DNA of 64,000 nt, taken from contig NC_087064.1 in the NCBI RefSeq assembly GCF_963678635.1, positions 48,097,346 to 48,161,345 on the forward strand. The letters are read 5' to 3'. Both the position numbers and the translations under genes were made by a program. The notes under the pieces are model-generated. The model searched no databases, was not told the DNA's origin, and saw only the letters and a list, made by a program, of their open reading frames with translations. This document shows, piece by piece, positions 1-10,763 of this stretch; the stretch's first letter is position 1, and each line of letters begins with the position of its first letter. The stretch is from Symsagittifera roscoffensis (taxonomy: Eukaryota > Xenacoelomorpha > Acoela > Convolutidae).

Positions 1-1
1 C

Positions 2-1183
2 GAATATGCATTAATGAAGGAAGTACCTGCGTTGACACAGCTAAATGAAAACCGGAATGGCCTATGCCCTGATTGCGAGCGGAGGGTAACATACAGAAGT
101 AAGGGGATCGAATGCGAAGCTTGTTCAAATTGGTACCATTTAAAGTGTAGTAATGTATCCGACAAAGAATATGAGCAAATCTCAGAAATGGTTTGGTATT
201 GTAAGAGATGTAAAGAGCAGCGAGATCAAGAAAAACCAACAGAAAATGTCAAAGCGTTCCTAAGATATGTAGATGATATAGTGAGGACGGTAAAGGGGGA
301 TCCAGATATAGTGTTAAAAGCAGCTAATGAGCTCCACCCCAACTTACAATTCACTATCGAAAATCCGGATTCGAACGGAGACTTAGCCTTTCTAGATTTG
401 AACATTAATGTGGACTCACGAAAAAAGGTAACATGTGGATGGTATCAAAAACCAACGGATACTGGGACTATCCTTAACTTCAGAAGCTGCGCTCCATTGC
501 AATATAAACGCAATGTAGTTGAGGGTACTGTCCATCGGATTTTTAGAAGTACATCAACATGGGAAAACTTTGACAATGCAATGAAGATTAATAAAGAACA
601 ATGGGTGGATAATCAATACCCTGAAAAATGGTCAGATGGTGTCGTATTAAGAACGTTGAATAAGATCATCGACCGAAAAACTGACACACGAACAACGGTA
701 ACATCAGTCAAGGAAGATCCTTTAAAGGTCAGTGCACCCATTATAACATTACAATACCGGGGTAATGCATCGGAGTGGTTTGCTGCCAAACTGCGTCAAA
801 ACGCCGGAGCCCAAGTGATATTTACTACGAGAAAGCTCAAGACTTGCCTACCGTCCCTTAAATCTCCCTTTGCGAAAGATTTGAAATCCAGAGTGGTCTA
901 CAAGCTCACATGTAGTGGATGTAATTCCACCTATGTTGGACAAACGGTCCGGCATTTGACCACGCGGATTGAAGAGCATCACAAGGAAGATTCGCCAGTA
1001 GGGCAACATTTGAGAGAATGTGACAGGGATGGTAAGAGCGCTGAGCTTAAGTCTGAGATTATAGATCAATCAAGTAACATACAGAAACTCCTCACTCTGG
1101 AGGCCTTACATATTTGGAAAGAACGCCCCAGAATTAACACGCGCGAGGAGTTCAGGAGCAGGGAGCTGACATTAAAATTATAG
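2..1183 (+). CDS. Penelope-like element ORF, C-terminal part (RT with PHD finger, GIY-YIG endonuclease), 5' end outside window
   Basis: The frame is open from the left edge, so the N-terminal part of the protein lies outside the window. Counting from the first ATG at 14, residues 18-66 form a C4HC3 zinc finger (C18, C21, C34, C37, H42, C45, C63, C66) with a WYH core, typical of PHD fingers. It is followed directly by FLRYVDDIV (residues 82-90), the catalytic motif C of reverse transcriptase, and later by a GIY-YIG endonuclease region around residues 294-330 (SGC..TYVGQTVRHLTTRIEEH). This order (RT, then GIY-YIG) identifies a Penelope-like retroelement. The finger is inserted inside the RT domain, which is unusual. 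The frame is uninterrupted to the TAG at 1181-1183, so this is the best-preserved PLE copy here. The product would copy element RNA at a nicked target. Confidence 0.85.
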   Translation, partial: EYALMKEVPALTQLNENRNGLCPDCERRVTYRSKGIECEACSNWYHLKCSNVSDKEYEQISEMVWYCKRCKEQRDQEKPTENVKAFLRYVDDIVRTVKGDPDIVLKAANELHPNLQFTIENPDSNGDLAFLDLNINVDSRKKVTCGWYQKPTDTGTILNFRSCAPLQYKRNVVEGTVHRIFRSTSTWENFDNAMKINKEQWVDNQYPEKWSDGVVLRTLNKIIDRKTDTRTTVTSVKEDPLKVSAPIITLQYRGNASEWFAAKLRQNAGAQVIFTTRKLKTCLPSLKSPFAKDLKSRVVYKLTCSGCNSTYVGQTVRHLTTRIEEHHKEDSPVGQHLRECDRDGKSAELKSEIIDQSSNIQKLLTLEALHIWKERPRINTREEFRSRELTLKL

Positions 1184-1840
1184 TACATGTTTAAACATGA
1201 CTAAAAATTGCAATTTTTGAAAAAAAAAATAAATAAACTGACATGTCAGTTTGGATAAAACATCAAATCGAAAAATTATGACTCAAGTAACAAAAAAGTA
1301 TGGAAATTGTCATAATCGATGAAATAATGATTACGTAATAACAGATGTAAGAATGTGATTGGTTAAAAATTTCTAACATGTTCTTTTTGAATTTCATACA
1401 TGATCTTTGATCATTTTATTGTAAATAAAAAAATTTTATATCCTGACGATGCATAAAATGTGCAAAAACGTTTGAATTAACATTTTTAAAAAATTCTTAT
1501 TCTACTTTTTGTTAAATTTTGGAAAAAAAAGAACACGGAAGGGTTAATTTGGAGTTTCATATTAATTTTGAAAAATTATTTTCAAAATAAAGACGTCACG
1601 ACCTTTAGATTTCGCGACAACTGAAAACGAGAAAAACGAGAACCTTAATAATCGTTGAAATAGACGAGGTGAACGACAAGCCTACGATACAAATTGAAAT
1701 TGAGATTATTCTTGGAAGAAGATTCCGAGTGAGTTGTAACGATTGTGCAGCTATAATCGTTACAAAGCAATTCCCGAGAACCAGGAAGCAGGGATTGCAA
1801 TATATTGAATGATCAGATATTGAAGATTGAGACGATGTCA
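1184..1840 (+). other. PLE 3' non-coding region and AT-rich flank
   Basis: Apart from the ribozyme-like motif I see no gene. The stretch is AT-rich and holds short A runs. The end of the PLE itself is probably near 1500, judged from the comparison with copy two, which has the same order of stop codon, AT-rich tail and CTGACGATGC motif. Confidence 0.4.
1443..1475 (+). ncRNA. possible hammerhead-ribozyme-like motif in PLE 3' region
   Basis: About 260 bases after the PLE stop codon the sequence CTGACGA is followed by TGCATAAAATGTGCA, which can form a short stem, and then by AAAACG. A motif with the same layout lies at the equivalent place in the second PLE (4293). PLEs are known to carry hammerhead ribozymes with a CTGANGA core followed by a short stem and GAAA. 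Here the GAAA box is not perfect, and I did not establish stems I and III. Confidence 0.28.
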
Positions 1841-1844
1841 ATGT

Positions 1845-2275
1845 TGAATTTTAATATTGAGATATTGAAGGCTAGATATTGATATTGATATTGAATATTT
1901 TGTAGATATTGAGAAAAACGGATTTTGTATCATTGCTTGAAACGTGACGTTTTAACACATACACATAAAACAAATGGTGATGAAAAGTTTCTGAAATGTG
2001 AAAGAGCCTCTTTCAAAGAGGTATTACATGAACACTGATTATAAATCAAAGAAGGCCTTATTCTTATTTAAAAACACATAAGTTTTTTAATTATATATTT
2101 CGAAATTCAATATTGAATTTGGTCTCTGGTATCTTAAAATAGTGATAATATTGAGATATTGGGCTTTTAGATATTGATATTGATATTGAAATTTCATCCT
2201 ATTTGATATTGATATTGATATTGAATGGAAGATATTGATATTGAGCTCAATATATTGATATTGTATTGAAATCCC
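1845..2275. repeat. GATATT / TTGATA microsatellite-like tract
   Basis: The hexamer GATATT recurs in clusters, for example around 1845-1905 and 2155-2270, separated by non-repetitive sequence. It is a degenerate interspersed hexamer array. No coding signal is seen over it. Confidence 0.7.
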
Positions 2276-2554
2276 TGCCAGGAAGGGTGTTTGGACGACG
2301 TGACCAGACTTCCTGAAAGAAATAAGGACATTATTTCCCCGGATTCCAGAATCCGGAGGGGTCTCGGGAAGAGAACTAGAACTGCATTTTATATACTTTT
2401 AGCTTCCTGGAGATGTCCTGAATTGAATTAATAACATCTGAAGTCGTTTTCAGATCATGAGAAGCTAGGAGTTGAGGGAAAGGGTTGATCCATCTTCGAT
2501 GGAGATGATGATTTTCATCTACTGAATAAGTGAGTTGTATTTTCATCTACTGAA

Positions 2555-4026
2555 CAAGAGATATCCGGATGAAACCATAATATCTCTTGATGTGAAAAGT
2601 TTGTACACCAACGTTCCCCTGAAGGAGGCAATTGAAATTGCTTTACAGAAACTTTACAGCCAGGAGTCTCCTCCTGAAATTCAAAGAGCAACCATGAAAA
2701 GGCTTTGAATATGGCGGTCAGCAAAGTATATATCAAGTGTAATGATTCATGGTATGTACAAGTTGATGGTTTAGCAATGGGCGCGTCCCTCGCTGTAATT
2801 CTGGAAAATTTATGGCTGAAAGAATACGAATTTGCTCTACGACAACAAATACCGGTGGGAACGGGGGTACAGCAAATTAATGACAAAAACGGCTTGTGCC
2901 CATGTTGCAGCAGGAAAGTCACATATAGATCAAAGGGGGTTGAATGCGAGAGTTGCCGAAACTGGTATCATCTAAAATGCTGAAAAATATCCGATGACGT
3001 ATACGCATCAATAACCGAGATAGTCTGGTACTGTGAAAGCTGCTGCCAAGCTAAGAGCAAGGAGAAGGATACTCCCCAGGTGAAATTGTTCCTCAGGTAT
3101 GTGGATGACATTGTTAGAACAGTCAGAGGGGAGCCGAGTTGTCTTCTCGATGCCGCCAATTCTCTTCATCCAAATTTGCAGTTCACTCTAGAGAAAACTA
3201 ATTCGGAGGGGAATTTGCCGTTCCTGGATTTGAACATAAATGTATCACAGGGCAGGCGTGTTATTTGCAGTTGGTATCAAAAACCAACAGACCAACAGAT
3301 GCAGGGACTATAATGAACTATAGAAGCTGCGCCCCAACTCAGTATAAGCGTAGTGTTATCCAAGGCACTGTACACAGGGTTTTTAGGAGTACATCTAGCT
3401 AGGAGCAATTTGATAAGGCTATGGAAACTAATAGGGCGCAATGGCTGACAAATCAGTACCCTGAAAAGAGGTCCGCAAAGGTGGCTTCAGACGCCTTGTG
3501 CAAGATCATCGAGGGTAAGGGCAAGCCCCTGGATAGTGACAGGGGTTTGTCAGTTCAATCACCAAAGGAATTGAAGCCCCCAATGCTGATGGTGCAATAT
3601 AGAGGTAACCAGAGCCAATATTTTGCTAACAGGTTACGAAAATTAACTAACGTTTAAGTGGTTTTCACCACAAGAAAACTGCAATCATGTTTACCATCAC
3701 TGAAGTCAGCATTTTCTAATGACCTCAAGTCAAGAGTGGCTTATAAACTGTCATGTAGTGGATGCACTTCCACCTATGTCGGACAAACTGTTCGACATTT
3801 GACCACTAGAATTGAGGAACATAAGAAAGCAGACTCACCGGTAGGCATCCACCTTCAGCAATGCCAACTTGAGGGAAATAGCGCAGATCTTAGTTGGGAA
3901 ATTATAGATAGGTCAAACAACCAAACAAAATTGCTAACACTAGAGGCAATACATATCAGGAAAGAGAAACCGGGCTTGAACAAGCGCGATGAGTTTAGGA
4001 GCAGGGAGTTAACACTGAAAATTTAG
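2555..4026 (+). pseudogene. Penelope-like element copy 2 (RT with PHD finger, GIY-YIG), broken
   Basis: This is a diverged relative of the first PLE in the same orientation. It reaches further 5': RT motif A is visible near 2580-2615 (SLDVKSLYTNVP), then motif B near 2760-2815 (GLAMGASLAV), the PHD finger near 2890-3050, YVDD near 3100, and the GIY-YIG region near 3730-3830. Breaks seen: a frame change near 2703, an in-frame TGA inside the PHD finger at 2981-2983, a frame change near 3290 where the 8-mer CCAACAGA is tandemly duplicated, a TAG near 3400 and a TAA at 3655-3657. The start is truncated. The PHD finger sits at the same place as in copy one, so it belongs to this PLE family and is not a one-off insertion. 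Confidence 0.88.
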
Positions 4027-4292
4027 TCCCAAAAATTTTTTGGGTTTTTATTCAAAACGTACATGTCTAAATCGAAATTATGGCTCAGAAACTTCCAGAC
4101 AAATTAATTTAAAAATGTTTAATTAATTTTAGAGGTTAAAAGTATTTTAATCTTAATAGTAATTTAGAGGTCAACTGTGATTGGCTAATTTTTTATCATG
4201 ATGGTTTGGAACCAAATTGTATGTGATTTATTGTAAATAACATTTGTAAATTGATGTTTTATCGTCATTTAGAGTAGTTTATTGTAAAAACC

Positions 4293-4325
4293 CTGACGAT
4301 GCACATAGTTGCGAAATTGTTTGAA
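4293..4325 (+). ncRNA. possible hammerhead-ribozyme-like motif in PLE copy 2
   Basis: CTGACGA is followed by TGCACATAGTTGCGAAA, where TGC and GCG could close a short stem and GAAA follows. The position relative to the PLE stop codon matches that of the motif at 1443. Only the core is recognisable. The outer stems were not established. Confidence 0.32.
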
Positions 4326-5182
4326 ATTTACTTTTTAGCAAAAATTTCTTCTACTGAACAAAAACAATAGTAATATAAAAACAAATTAGTAGCCTTGTTT
4401 TTAAGAGTGATCTCGTGGTCTGGGGTAACTGAGACCCAACCAGAGCTCACTATTTTTGCGCGTAATTCAGTTAATTAGAGCGTTCTGATCGAAGCCGGAA
4501 ATAGTAATGTTTTTTGTCGACCCGATGTTAGAAAGACCACCAAGAGAACTGGTTTTGGCAGATACGGTAAAAAACATGTAGAGCTGTGTTTAGACGCTAG
4601 CCAGTGTTTTTTAGAACCTAGCTTTTTTTTCCGTCGATATGTACTTCCGGGCGAATGTTACAAAGATGTTTTTATGCCGCTCCTGGGTGTTATCCTTTTT
4701 TATCATCATGACCGGCAGAACCATTAACCAGCACTCCGATATAAGCCCCTAACCACCGGGGCGGAAGGGTAAATCAGAACGCGGAAGCCTTCCGGATTCC
4801 CGTGCATAGCTTTTTAATCTAGTTAAGACCGAAAATACACGAACCAGGAAGGGTGCGGAACTCGCGGTCCCGTCATTGCCTGAGTGGTACGTGACAAAAA
4901 ACACTTAAAGATATAGAGGAAACCAAACAAAAAGTAGTATAGTACCTAAGAAAAATTAAATACATTTAAAAAAATAACGGAAAAAACCAAAAACAGTGAA
5001 AAATAAAAAAAAAATCTGTAGAAATGATTACCCCAGACAACATGTGATCCGACCCTCCCGTTTGTTGTTGTTAGATATATTGTTGTTACAGGCATTTACA
5101 TCAGTCAGGATCGTTATGATCAAGTTTGTTGCCCGTTTGTGGTGCTTGTACGGTTGCGTTATTTGAGTATTTAAGCACGTTA

Positions 5183-5566
5183 ATGCTAATTTGCGCGCAA
5201 TCCGGATGGGTCTCGGGATTAGAGAAGAAGACTGATCCGGCAAGCAGTGCAAGGAAAGACAAGAAGGTGCTCAATGACAACAACAATCGACTGTTTGGTA
5301 TCGTTAACAAATTTTGTATCCCTTTTGGTACCAAAAGTAAGATATCAATCTGTGGGGAGCTCGACAGTGACTGCACTGAAGTGACCCTCCACGGAGTTGT
5401 GAATTTCCGAGTTAAGCACCTTAAATCGGATATTGAACAAACCCGGAGGGGAAAAATAATATTAGCAATAGCTTTTATACTGCCTATATTAATACTCCTA
5501 TACCGTTTTTCAGTGAATAACACAGTAAGCAGTCCGGTTTTTGGGGTCAAAATAGTGATATTTTGA
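5183..5566 (+). CDS. possible small membrane protein, unrecognised
   Basis: An ORF of about 127 codons from the ATG at 5183. The frame is open from just after 5119 but has no earlier ATG. It has a polar, lysine-rich middle and a strong C-terminal hydrophobic segment (ILAIAFILPILILLYRF) that could span a membrane. No family is recognised. It lies alone in non-coding repeat-rich DNA, so it may be a chance ORF or a remnant of a retroelement accessory protein. Confidence 0.2.
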   Translation: MLICAQSGWVSGLEKKTDPASSARKDKKVLNDNNNRLFGIVNKFCIPFGTKSKISICGELDSDCTEVTLHGVVNFRVKHLKSDIEQTRRGKIILAIAFILPILILLYRFSVNNTVSSPVFGVKIVIF

Positions 5567-6244
5567 TCCCCCCACATATCGCAATTTTTGAGATTTCGAT
5601 CTTTTTTGAAACGGAAAACGCACTAAGTTAGTGAGTTAATTCGTAATTAAACTAGTATAACGGTGGAAACGGTTAACTTTAGTTCGGAATTGGTTGGAAC
5701 TAATTGGGTACCGAAAACCAAATTTTCTTGATTTTTGAAAAACGAAACGATTTAAAATAAAAAAAAATTTTGTTAGGACATCAAGTTGATCCTAGTACCA
5801 TTAGATCAGAAATTAGATGAGCTTACTCATAGAATTTTCATTTATTCGAAAAATAAGCTTGAAAATTTTTTAAGATTGTTTTTAGCAATTTTACCAATTA
5901 GTGAAGAAAGACCCTTCACATTTTGTAAAAAAAAAAATGTTTTTAAAAAGCCCTTATGACCCTGCTTAAGGGTAGTAACGGTTGAATAATGCAATTGTAC
6001 GTTGTTTTAGACAAAAAGGGAGGGCCAAAGAACCCAGAAAACCATCGTTCAGTCGAAACTAGGCTAGTTACAAGACCCTTCACAGTTGAGTAGAATAGCA
6101 AAACAAGAGATTTAGCTTCGATCCGGAAGGGTCTAGGGACGGAAATTACACCCTTTCTAGTTAGTTCCTACAGCATAATAGCATCGGAGAACGTATCCGG
6201 AAGGGTCTCGGGTGAGATTTTTAAAAGTCCCGGAAAAGCTATTT

Positions 6245-6355
6245 TTGTCAATCCGGAGGGTTCCTATTTCGCCAATCCGGAGGGGTCCAAGTTTCGCCAG
6301 TCTTGAAGGGTCCTATTTTTGCCAATCGGGAAGAGTCCTATTTTTGTCAAAACTT
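6245..6355. repeat. tandem array of about 25-bp units (GCCAATCCGGAGGGGTCC-type)
   Basis: Four consecutive diverged copies of a unit close to GCCAATCCGGAGGGGTCC followed by TATTTTT occupy this stretch. Isolated relatives of the CCGGAGGGGTC core occur up to 4 kb away (2350, 5205, 5440, 6120, 6195). Confidence 0.7.
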
Positions 6356-7088
6356 AAGTAGACAAAAGAAAAGTAAATATTAAGATTATTAGGTTATTAG
6401 GTGTCAGGCTAGAAACCAGTGACTGCTCTGGTAACTTGCCTTTCAAAAAGTTCAGAGTTAAACTAAAACCGGATATTCGCGACACTAAGTCTAAATTGAA
6501 TAGGATATTGTCACTGAGTTGTAGGGATTAAAATTTAAATCGTTTTTGGAAAAAAGATTGCCTTGAGGATTTTAGTAGGTCTAGCTCGGGCAATCCGAAG
6601 GCAGATAGGTAGCACAGGACTCAGTGGGTGCAATAGACGCCCATTTGAGAAAATTACTGCCTTCAAGTTTTGCCTGTTTGGTGCAGCAGCTAACAGGAAA
6701 AGCTCTTTCTTTACAAACAAGTTTGACTATTGTATTGCGATTAACTAAAGTACAAAACACATACGTTTTTCAATCATAATATTTTATTCTTCTTCATTTT
6801 GGATTTTGAATCAATAATATCTGTTTTTGATTGGCTAGTGAGCACACTATCTTCTAAATACATTGATATCATCATACTGTGGTAGCTTCATATCTTTACA
6901 AACAATAATCGGTAGTTATGAATAAATTGTATATACGCTGTACTGTGATAACATACAAGGATTCGTGGACACTTTTTAAGTGAAACTTTTGGAATTTTTT
7001 GTGTTGTGTTATTTTTATCAGTAGTCAAACAATAAGGACACTAGCAATCGAATTGAGTGTATAGGTAATAAGAAGCGATAAATCAAAG

Positions 7089-9801
7089 ATGGGTCTGGAC
7101 AAGGCAAGCATACCTAAACTAAGTGATAGCTCTAGGAAATTCATACCAGAGAAACAAAGAAAAGCTATGAACATCACTTTTGTGGAGAGGATTGCACAAA
7201 ACGGGAACGACAAAGGGAAGAAAGTTTCAGGCGGAAAAGTTGAAACCAGGAGTCAAAATTCCTTAGAAGGACAAAAGGCAATATTAGAAGTAGAGTCCGA
7301 TCCGGACCCGGCCATGGATGAGAACCGGGACGGACATGGACCTGAAGGAAGTAGAAACAGAAGATTGGCGACCGAATCTACTCCGGTAAAACAAGGCCAA
7401 GATTTTGCCACTTCCACCGCGACTCTAGACCGAGAAGAGATATCGGAACTGTCCGACATTCCTACGAAATCGTGGCGACTACAAGATCACCAACAGACAA
7501 CACTATGATGCAAGGTGTGACGGAGAAACCGGCAAAGTCCTCTTCGTTTTCAGAAAGAGTGAAGAACACTTTGGGAAACTTCTTTCCATTACCATGCGAA
7601 CGGGTACAGGCGATTGAGCAGAAACCCATAAGAGGAGGAGGATGATGACGAGCAAGATGAGTTCGGATCTCAAGTTAGCCTCAATAGTTCGACTCAGGAG
7701 ATTGATGCATACACCAATAGGGAGAGTGGCTCTATGGACCGATTTGGTGTATTCAGGACAAGAAGCAAGACCAAAAAGGGATTAGACCAGTCAGGAGACT
7801 TTTTGAACATGACGAATTTTAACCCAACTGACGAATTTTTGAACATGGCTATGTAACCCACCTGCGGATCCAGAAGTGGATCATGAAGAGACGTTGAGGC
7901 AGCGAATCAAGACCCGAGTCTCGACCAACATCAAGCTACCTGGAACCGATAGATTGACAACGCCACTTGTGACGCCATTAGTGGACAACGAAAACGGAGC
8001 ATCAATCGAAGAAGCCTTGACCAACCTTGTGGGCAGCATATGAGAACAGAATGAACAGATGTCCTTAAAATTGAGTGAACTAGGAACGGCAGTCCGCGTC
8101 GAGAGAGAAAACCTGCGGGAAGAGATCAACCGCAACAGACAAGAAGTTAGCAGAAGCGAAAAACAATTGAAGGAGAGAACGTATGAACACTTGCCCAAGA
8201 ACTTGTCGCGAATGACAAGGGAAGCTGAGCAAAGAGAGTTACGATTGAGAGATGACTTGGAGAATTTGAGAATTCAACAAGAGCAGACTCTTGGGACTCT
8301 TGACACGAAGATAGACGCGATGACGGAGAGGCGAACTCAGGCTATCATGGACAAGTTGGATGGGCTATTAGGAAGCAGGAGTGGATCGAAGAATGGGGAA
8401 CCAAACTCAGGAGAACCCGGCAAGGAGCCGAGAGTGAACTTCAATGAACAACCCAATAAAAGAAGAACATATGGATCCACTAGAGGAAGAGGCAGTTCAT
8501 CCAGCTATGCCACAGGGGACAATAGCCCACGGGGCCCAAACATCAGAGGAAGTTCGACTGGCACCAGACCGACATCAAACGAACGACCGACGCAAGACAC
8601 ACATGCGACTGGGAGATATGATTTCATAACTCGAGTCATGGGAATCAAGGAAGAAGTCATCGCAGCGGTTCGGACAGGAGGGAAAATCCAGAGCCTCTAT
8701 CAGGGGGCAATGATGCTCAAGCGGGGCATTCAAGGGACGCGACATCAATGGCCACAGCCTTTGAATCTTTGAACAGGTCCTTAGAAACATTCCTAACGAG
8801 GTTATCTAGAACCAATGAACGCAGTGAAAAGTCCAGAAGGATTTTAAGAAACCAAGATGCTATAAAGATGAATCTGATGGCTGTTTTGATACATGGATAG
8901 AGGTAATGAAACTGCTTTTTGAAGAAGAGTTCTTGACAGAAAGACAAAAATGCAGTGCGCTTACCAGCAACTTGGAAGGGACAGCCCTGAACTGTGTGAT
9001 GGCCAAAAAGCAATACCAGCGGGACACTGCTGAGAAAATCTTTGAAATCTTGTTAAGTCGTTTCGACTCAGGGGTGCAGGGACACCAAGCAATGATGAGC
9101 TTCGAGAAACGGACGCAACGTGAAGATGAGACGATAGACAAGTTTCTAGACGATCTGGAAATGCTGGGAGGCGTAGACAACCAGATGAGTTGAACAGAAG
9201 GATGAACGTGGCAGTAGCCTCAAAATTCATCGATGGTGTGAAGAATGATGAGATTCGAACGATGTTGGCGACATATTACACACCACTCTCAACCAATGCG
9301 CCGACACCAGATGCGTTGAGACTCAAGTCAAAAGAATATCTTTTGCTGAAGCCTCCATCGAGATCTGGATATTACAAAAACATTTATGGCAATTTCAACA
9401 ATGGACCAGCAAACCAAGGTAACAACTGGTACAAAACAAGGGACGACATGGACAAGAGACGCTCTTGTGCAAATTGCAGCTCGACGGACCATCATGTTTC
9501 AGCCTACAAACAGGGCATGAAAGCAATAGGCTTTAGCCTCGAGGATTAAGATGCGTCAGAGGTCGATTATGATGGTTTCATGAGAGGAGTAATTGCGAAG
9601 TTTGGCCCAAAGTGTTTCTTTTGCAACTTGGAAGGTCAATTTAAATTGGATTGTCCGCAATTTAGGGATGCTATGGCGGACATCAAGCATCCAAGGCACG
9701 AGGAAGCTTTATCGGATGTGAAAGCCAGCAAGGCTTGCCTGTTGAGTGAAGCGGAGGCACGCAGAAAGGAAAAACCGCAAGAGCTGGCAACAAAGAAGTA
9801 G
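7089..9801 (+). pseudogene. gag: Ty3/Gypsy gag region, broken
   Basis: Several consecutive plus-strand frames together read as one gag-like polyprotein. 7089-7508 is a polar N-terminal part. 8059-8772 contains a long charged heptad-like region that should form a coiled coil, followed by a Gly/Ser/Arg-rich tail. 8906-9193 has the retrotransposon gag core, with the signature of an aromatic residue, basic residues and DET.DKFLDDLE. 9190-9801 ends in two degenerate zinc knuckles: CANC....H with the last cysteine replaced by Tyr, and CFFC.........C with the histidine replaced by Gln. Breaks include frame changes near 7505, 8770 and 9165 and an in-frame TAA at 9547-9549. The protein would package the element RNA. 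The start at 7089 is the first ATG of the open region. Confidence 0.75.
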
Positions 9802-9968
9802 AGCCACGCACTGAGTCGAGGGCTGTGTGAGCGTTGTTGAAAACGGGTGGTCCTCGAACAAAGAAACTCCACGTGCTACGTGGAAGTCTAGGGACCTTAT
9901 CAAGTGATGTCGAACGTTGACGGGATTAGTATCTACACTGAACCTACGTCACAACCGATAGTGACCAA

Positions 9969-10607
9969 ATGGGGCAGATCTTTTTGGGTCAGGAAGAACT
10001 TAAGGTCCGTAGAAAGGAGCAAGATGCAGTACACATAGGGCACGAAGCAGAGGTGACTGCACGTCTGCTAGACACCAATGGGAAGAAAATTGGAGTAACA
10101 GGACTACTGGATACAGAAGCAGTGGTAAGCGTGATGCCAACAAAGACTTGGGAAAGAATGGGCTTCGCCAGGGAAGATCTAGTTCCAACGAACCTCAGAT
10201 TGGCGGCCGCCAACCGCGGAGCAATCTACGTGGCCGGAAGGACACCAATAATGATCCTTCAGATGGGAGGACGCGATCTCTGGATGAGTTTCCTGGTGGT
10301 CGAGAAATTCATCTTGGGTCGTGATTTTGTCCGGAGTTTCGATGCGATGATTGATTTGAACAACGGCCTAATAAGGACTAGAAAACCGGACCGGAAGAAC
10401 GTTAAGAAACCAATTAATAGAATAATAACAGATGAGAACAAGGTACTAATTTTTTTAGATAGAAAGGCAAAACTACAGCCCGGACAAGCTGTAATAGCGA
10501 TTTTTAGGATGAAAATTTTAAATTTGTTAAGTGATCGTCAACAAATTTGCCTGGTACCCAACCCAATTAGTCAAAGCTCGGTGATTTTAGGCCGGAGCTT
10601 CCAGTAA
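9969..10607 (+). pseudogene. Ty3/Gypsy aspartic protease region, active site altered
   Basis: The ORF of 212 codons contains the retropepsin-like signature LLDTEAVVSVMPTKTW near residues 42-57, followed by a hydrophobic stretch ending in a flap-like region and LGRDFVRSFDA, which matches the ILG.DFL element of Gypsy proteases. The conserved DTG triad reads DTE here, which should abolish catalysis. It sits between gag and RT as expected. The 3' end runs into a linker with further stops before RT begins. Confidence 0.7.
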
Positions 10608-10763
10608 CACGAAACGCGCTGTGTGCCAAGGTGTTATTGAACACACTCGACACCACTGTTTCGATCCAGCGTGGAAAGAAACTTGGTTACGCTTTGCCGA
10701 TGAAAAACGACTATGAGGAGACACAAAATTTGTAGAGATATAACGTGAAAGACTGCCCGAATC

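Larger units (their letters stand above)
4350..7088. other. mostly non-coding stretch between PLE and Gypsy element
   Basis: The stretch has low coding potential and frequent stops. It may contain the 5' LTR and leader of the Gypsy element that starts at 7089, but I could not find a matching copy downstream of the Gypsy pol genes, so no LTR is called. Variants of ATCCGGAGGGGTCTCGGG are scattered through it (for example near 5205, 5440, 6120, 6195) and become a short tandem array at 6245-6355. Confidence 0.5.

Noticed and set aside
4350-7088. 5' LTR of the Gypsy element
   Set aside because: I could not match any part of it to sequence downstream of the integrase or macrodomain, so the LTR limits cannot be defended.
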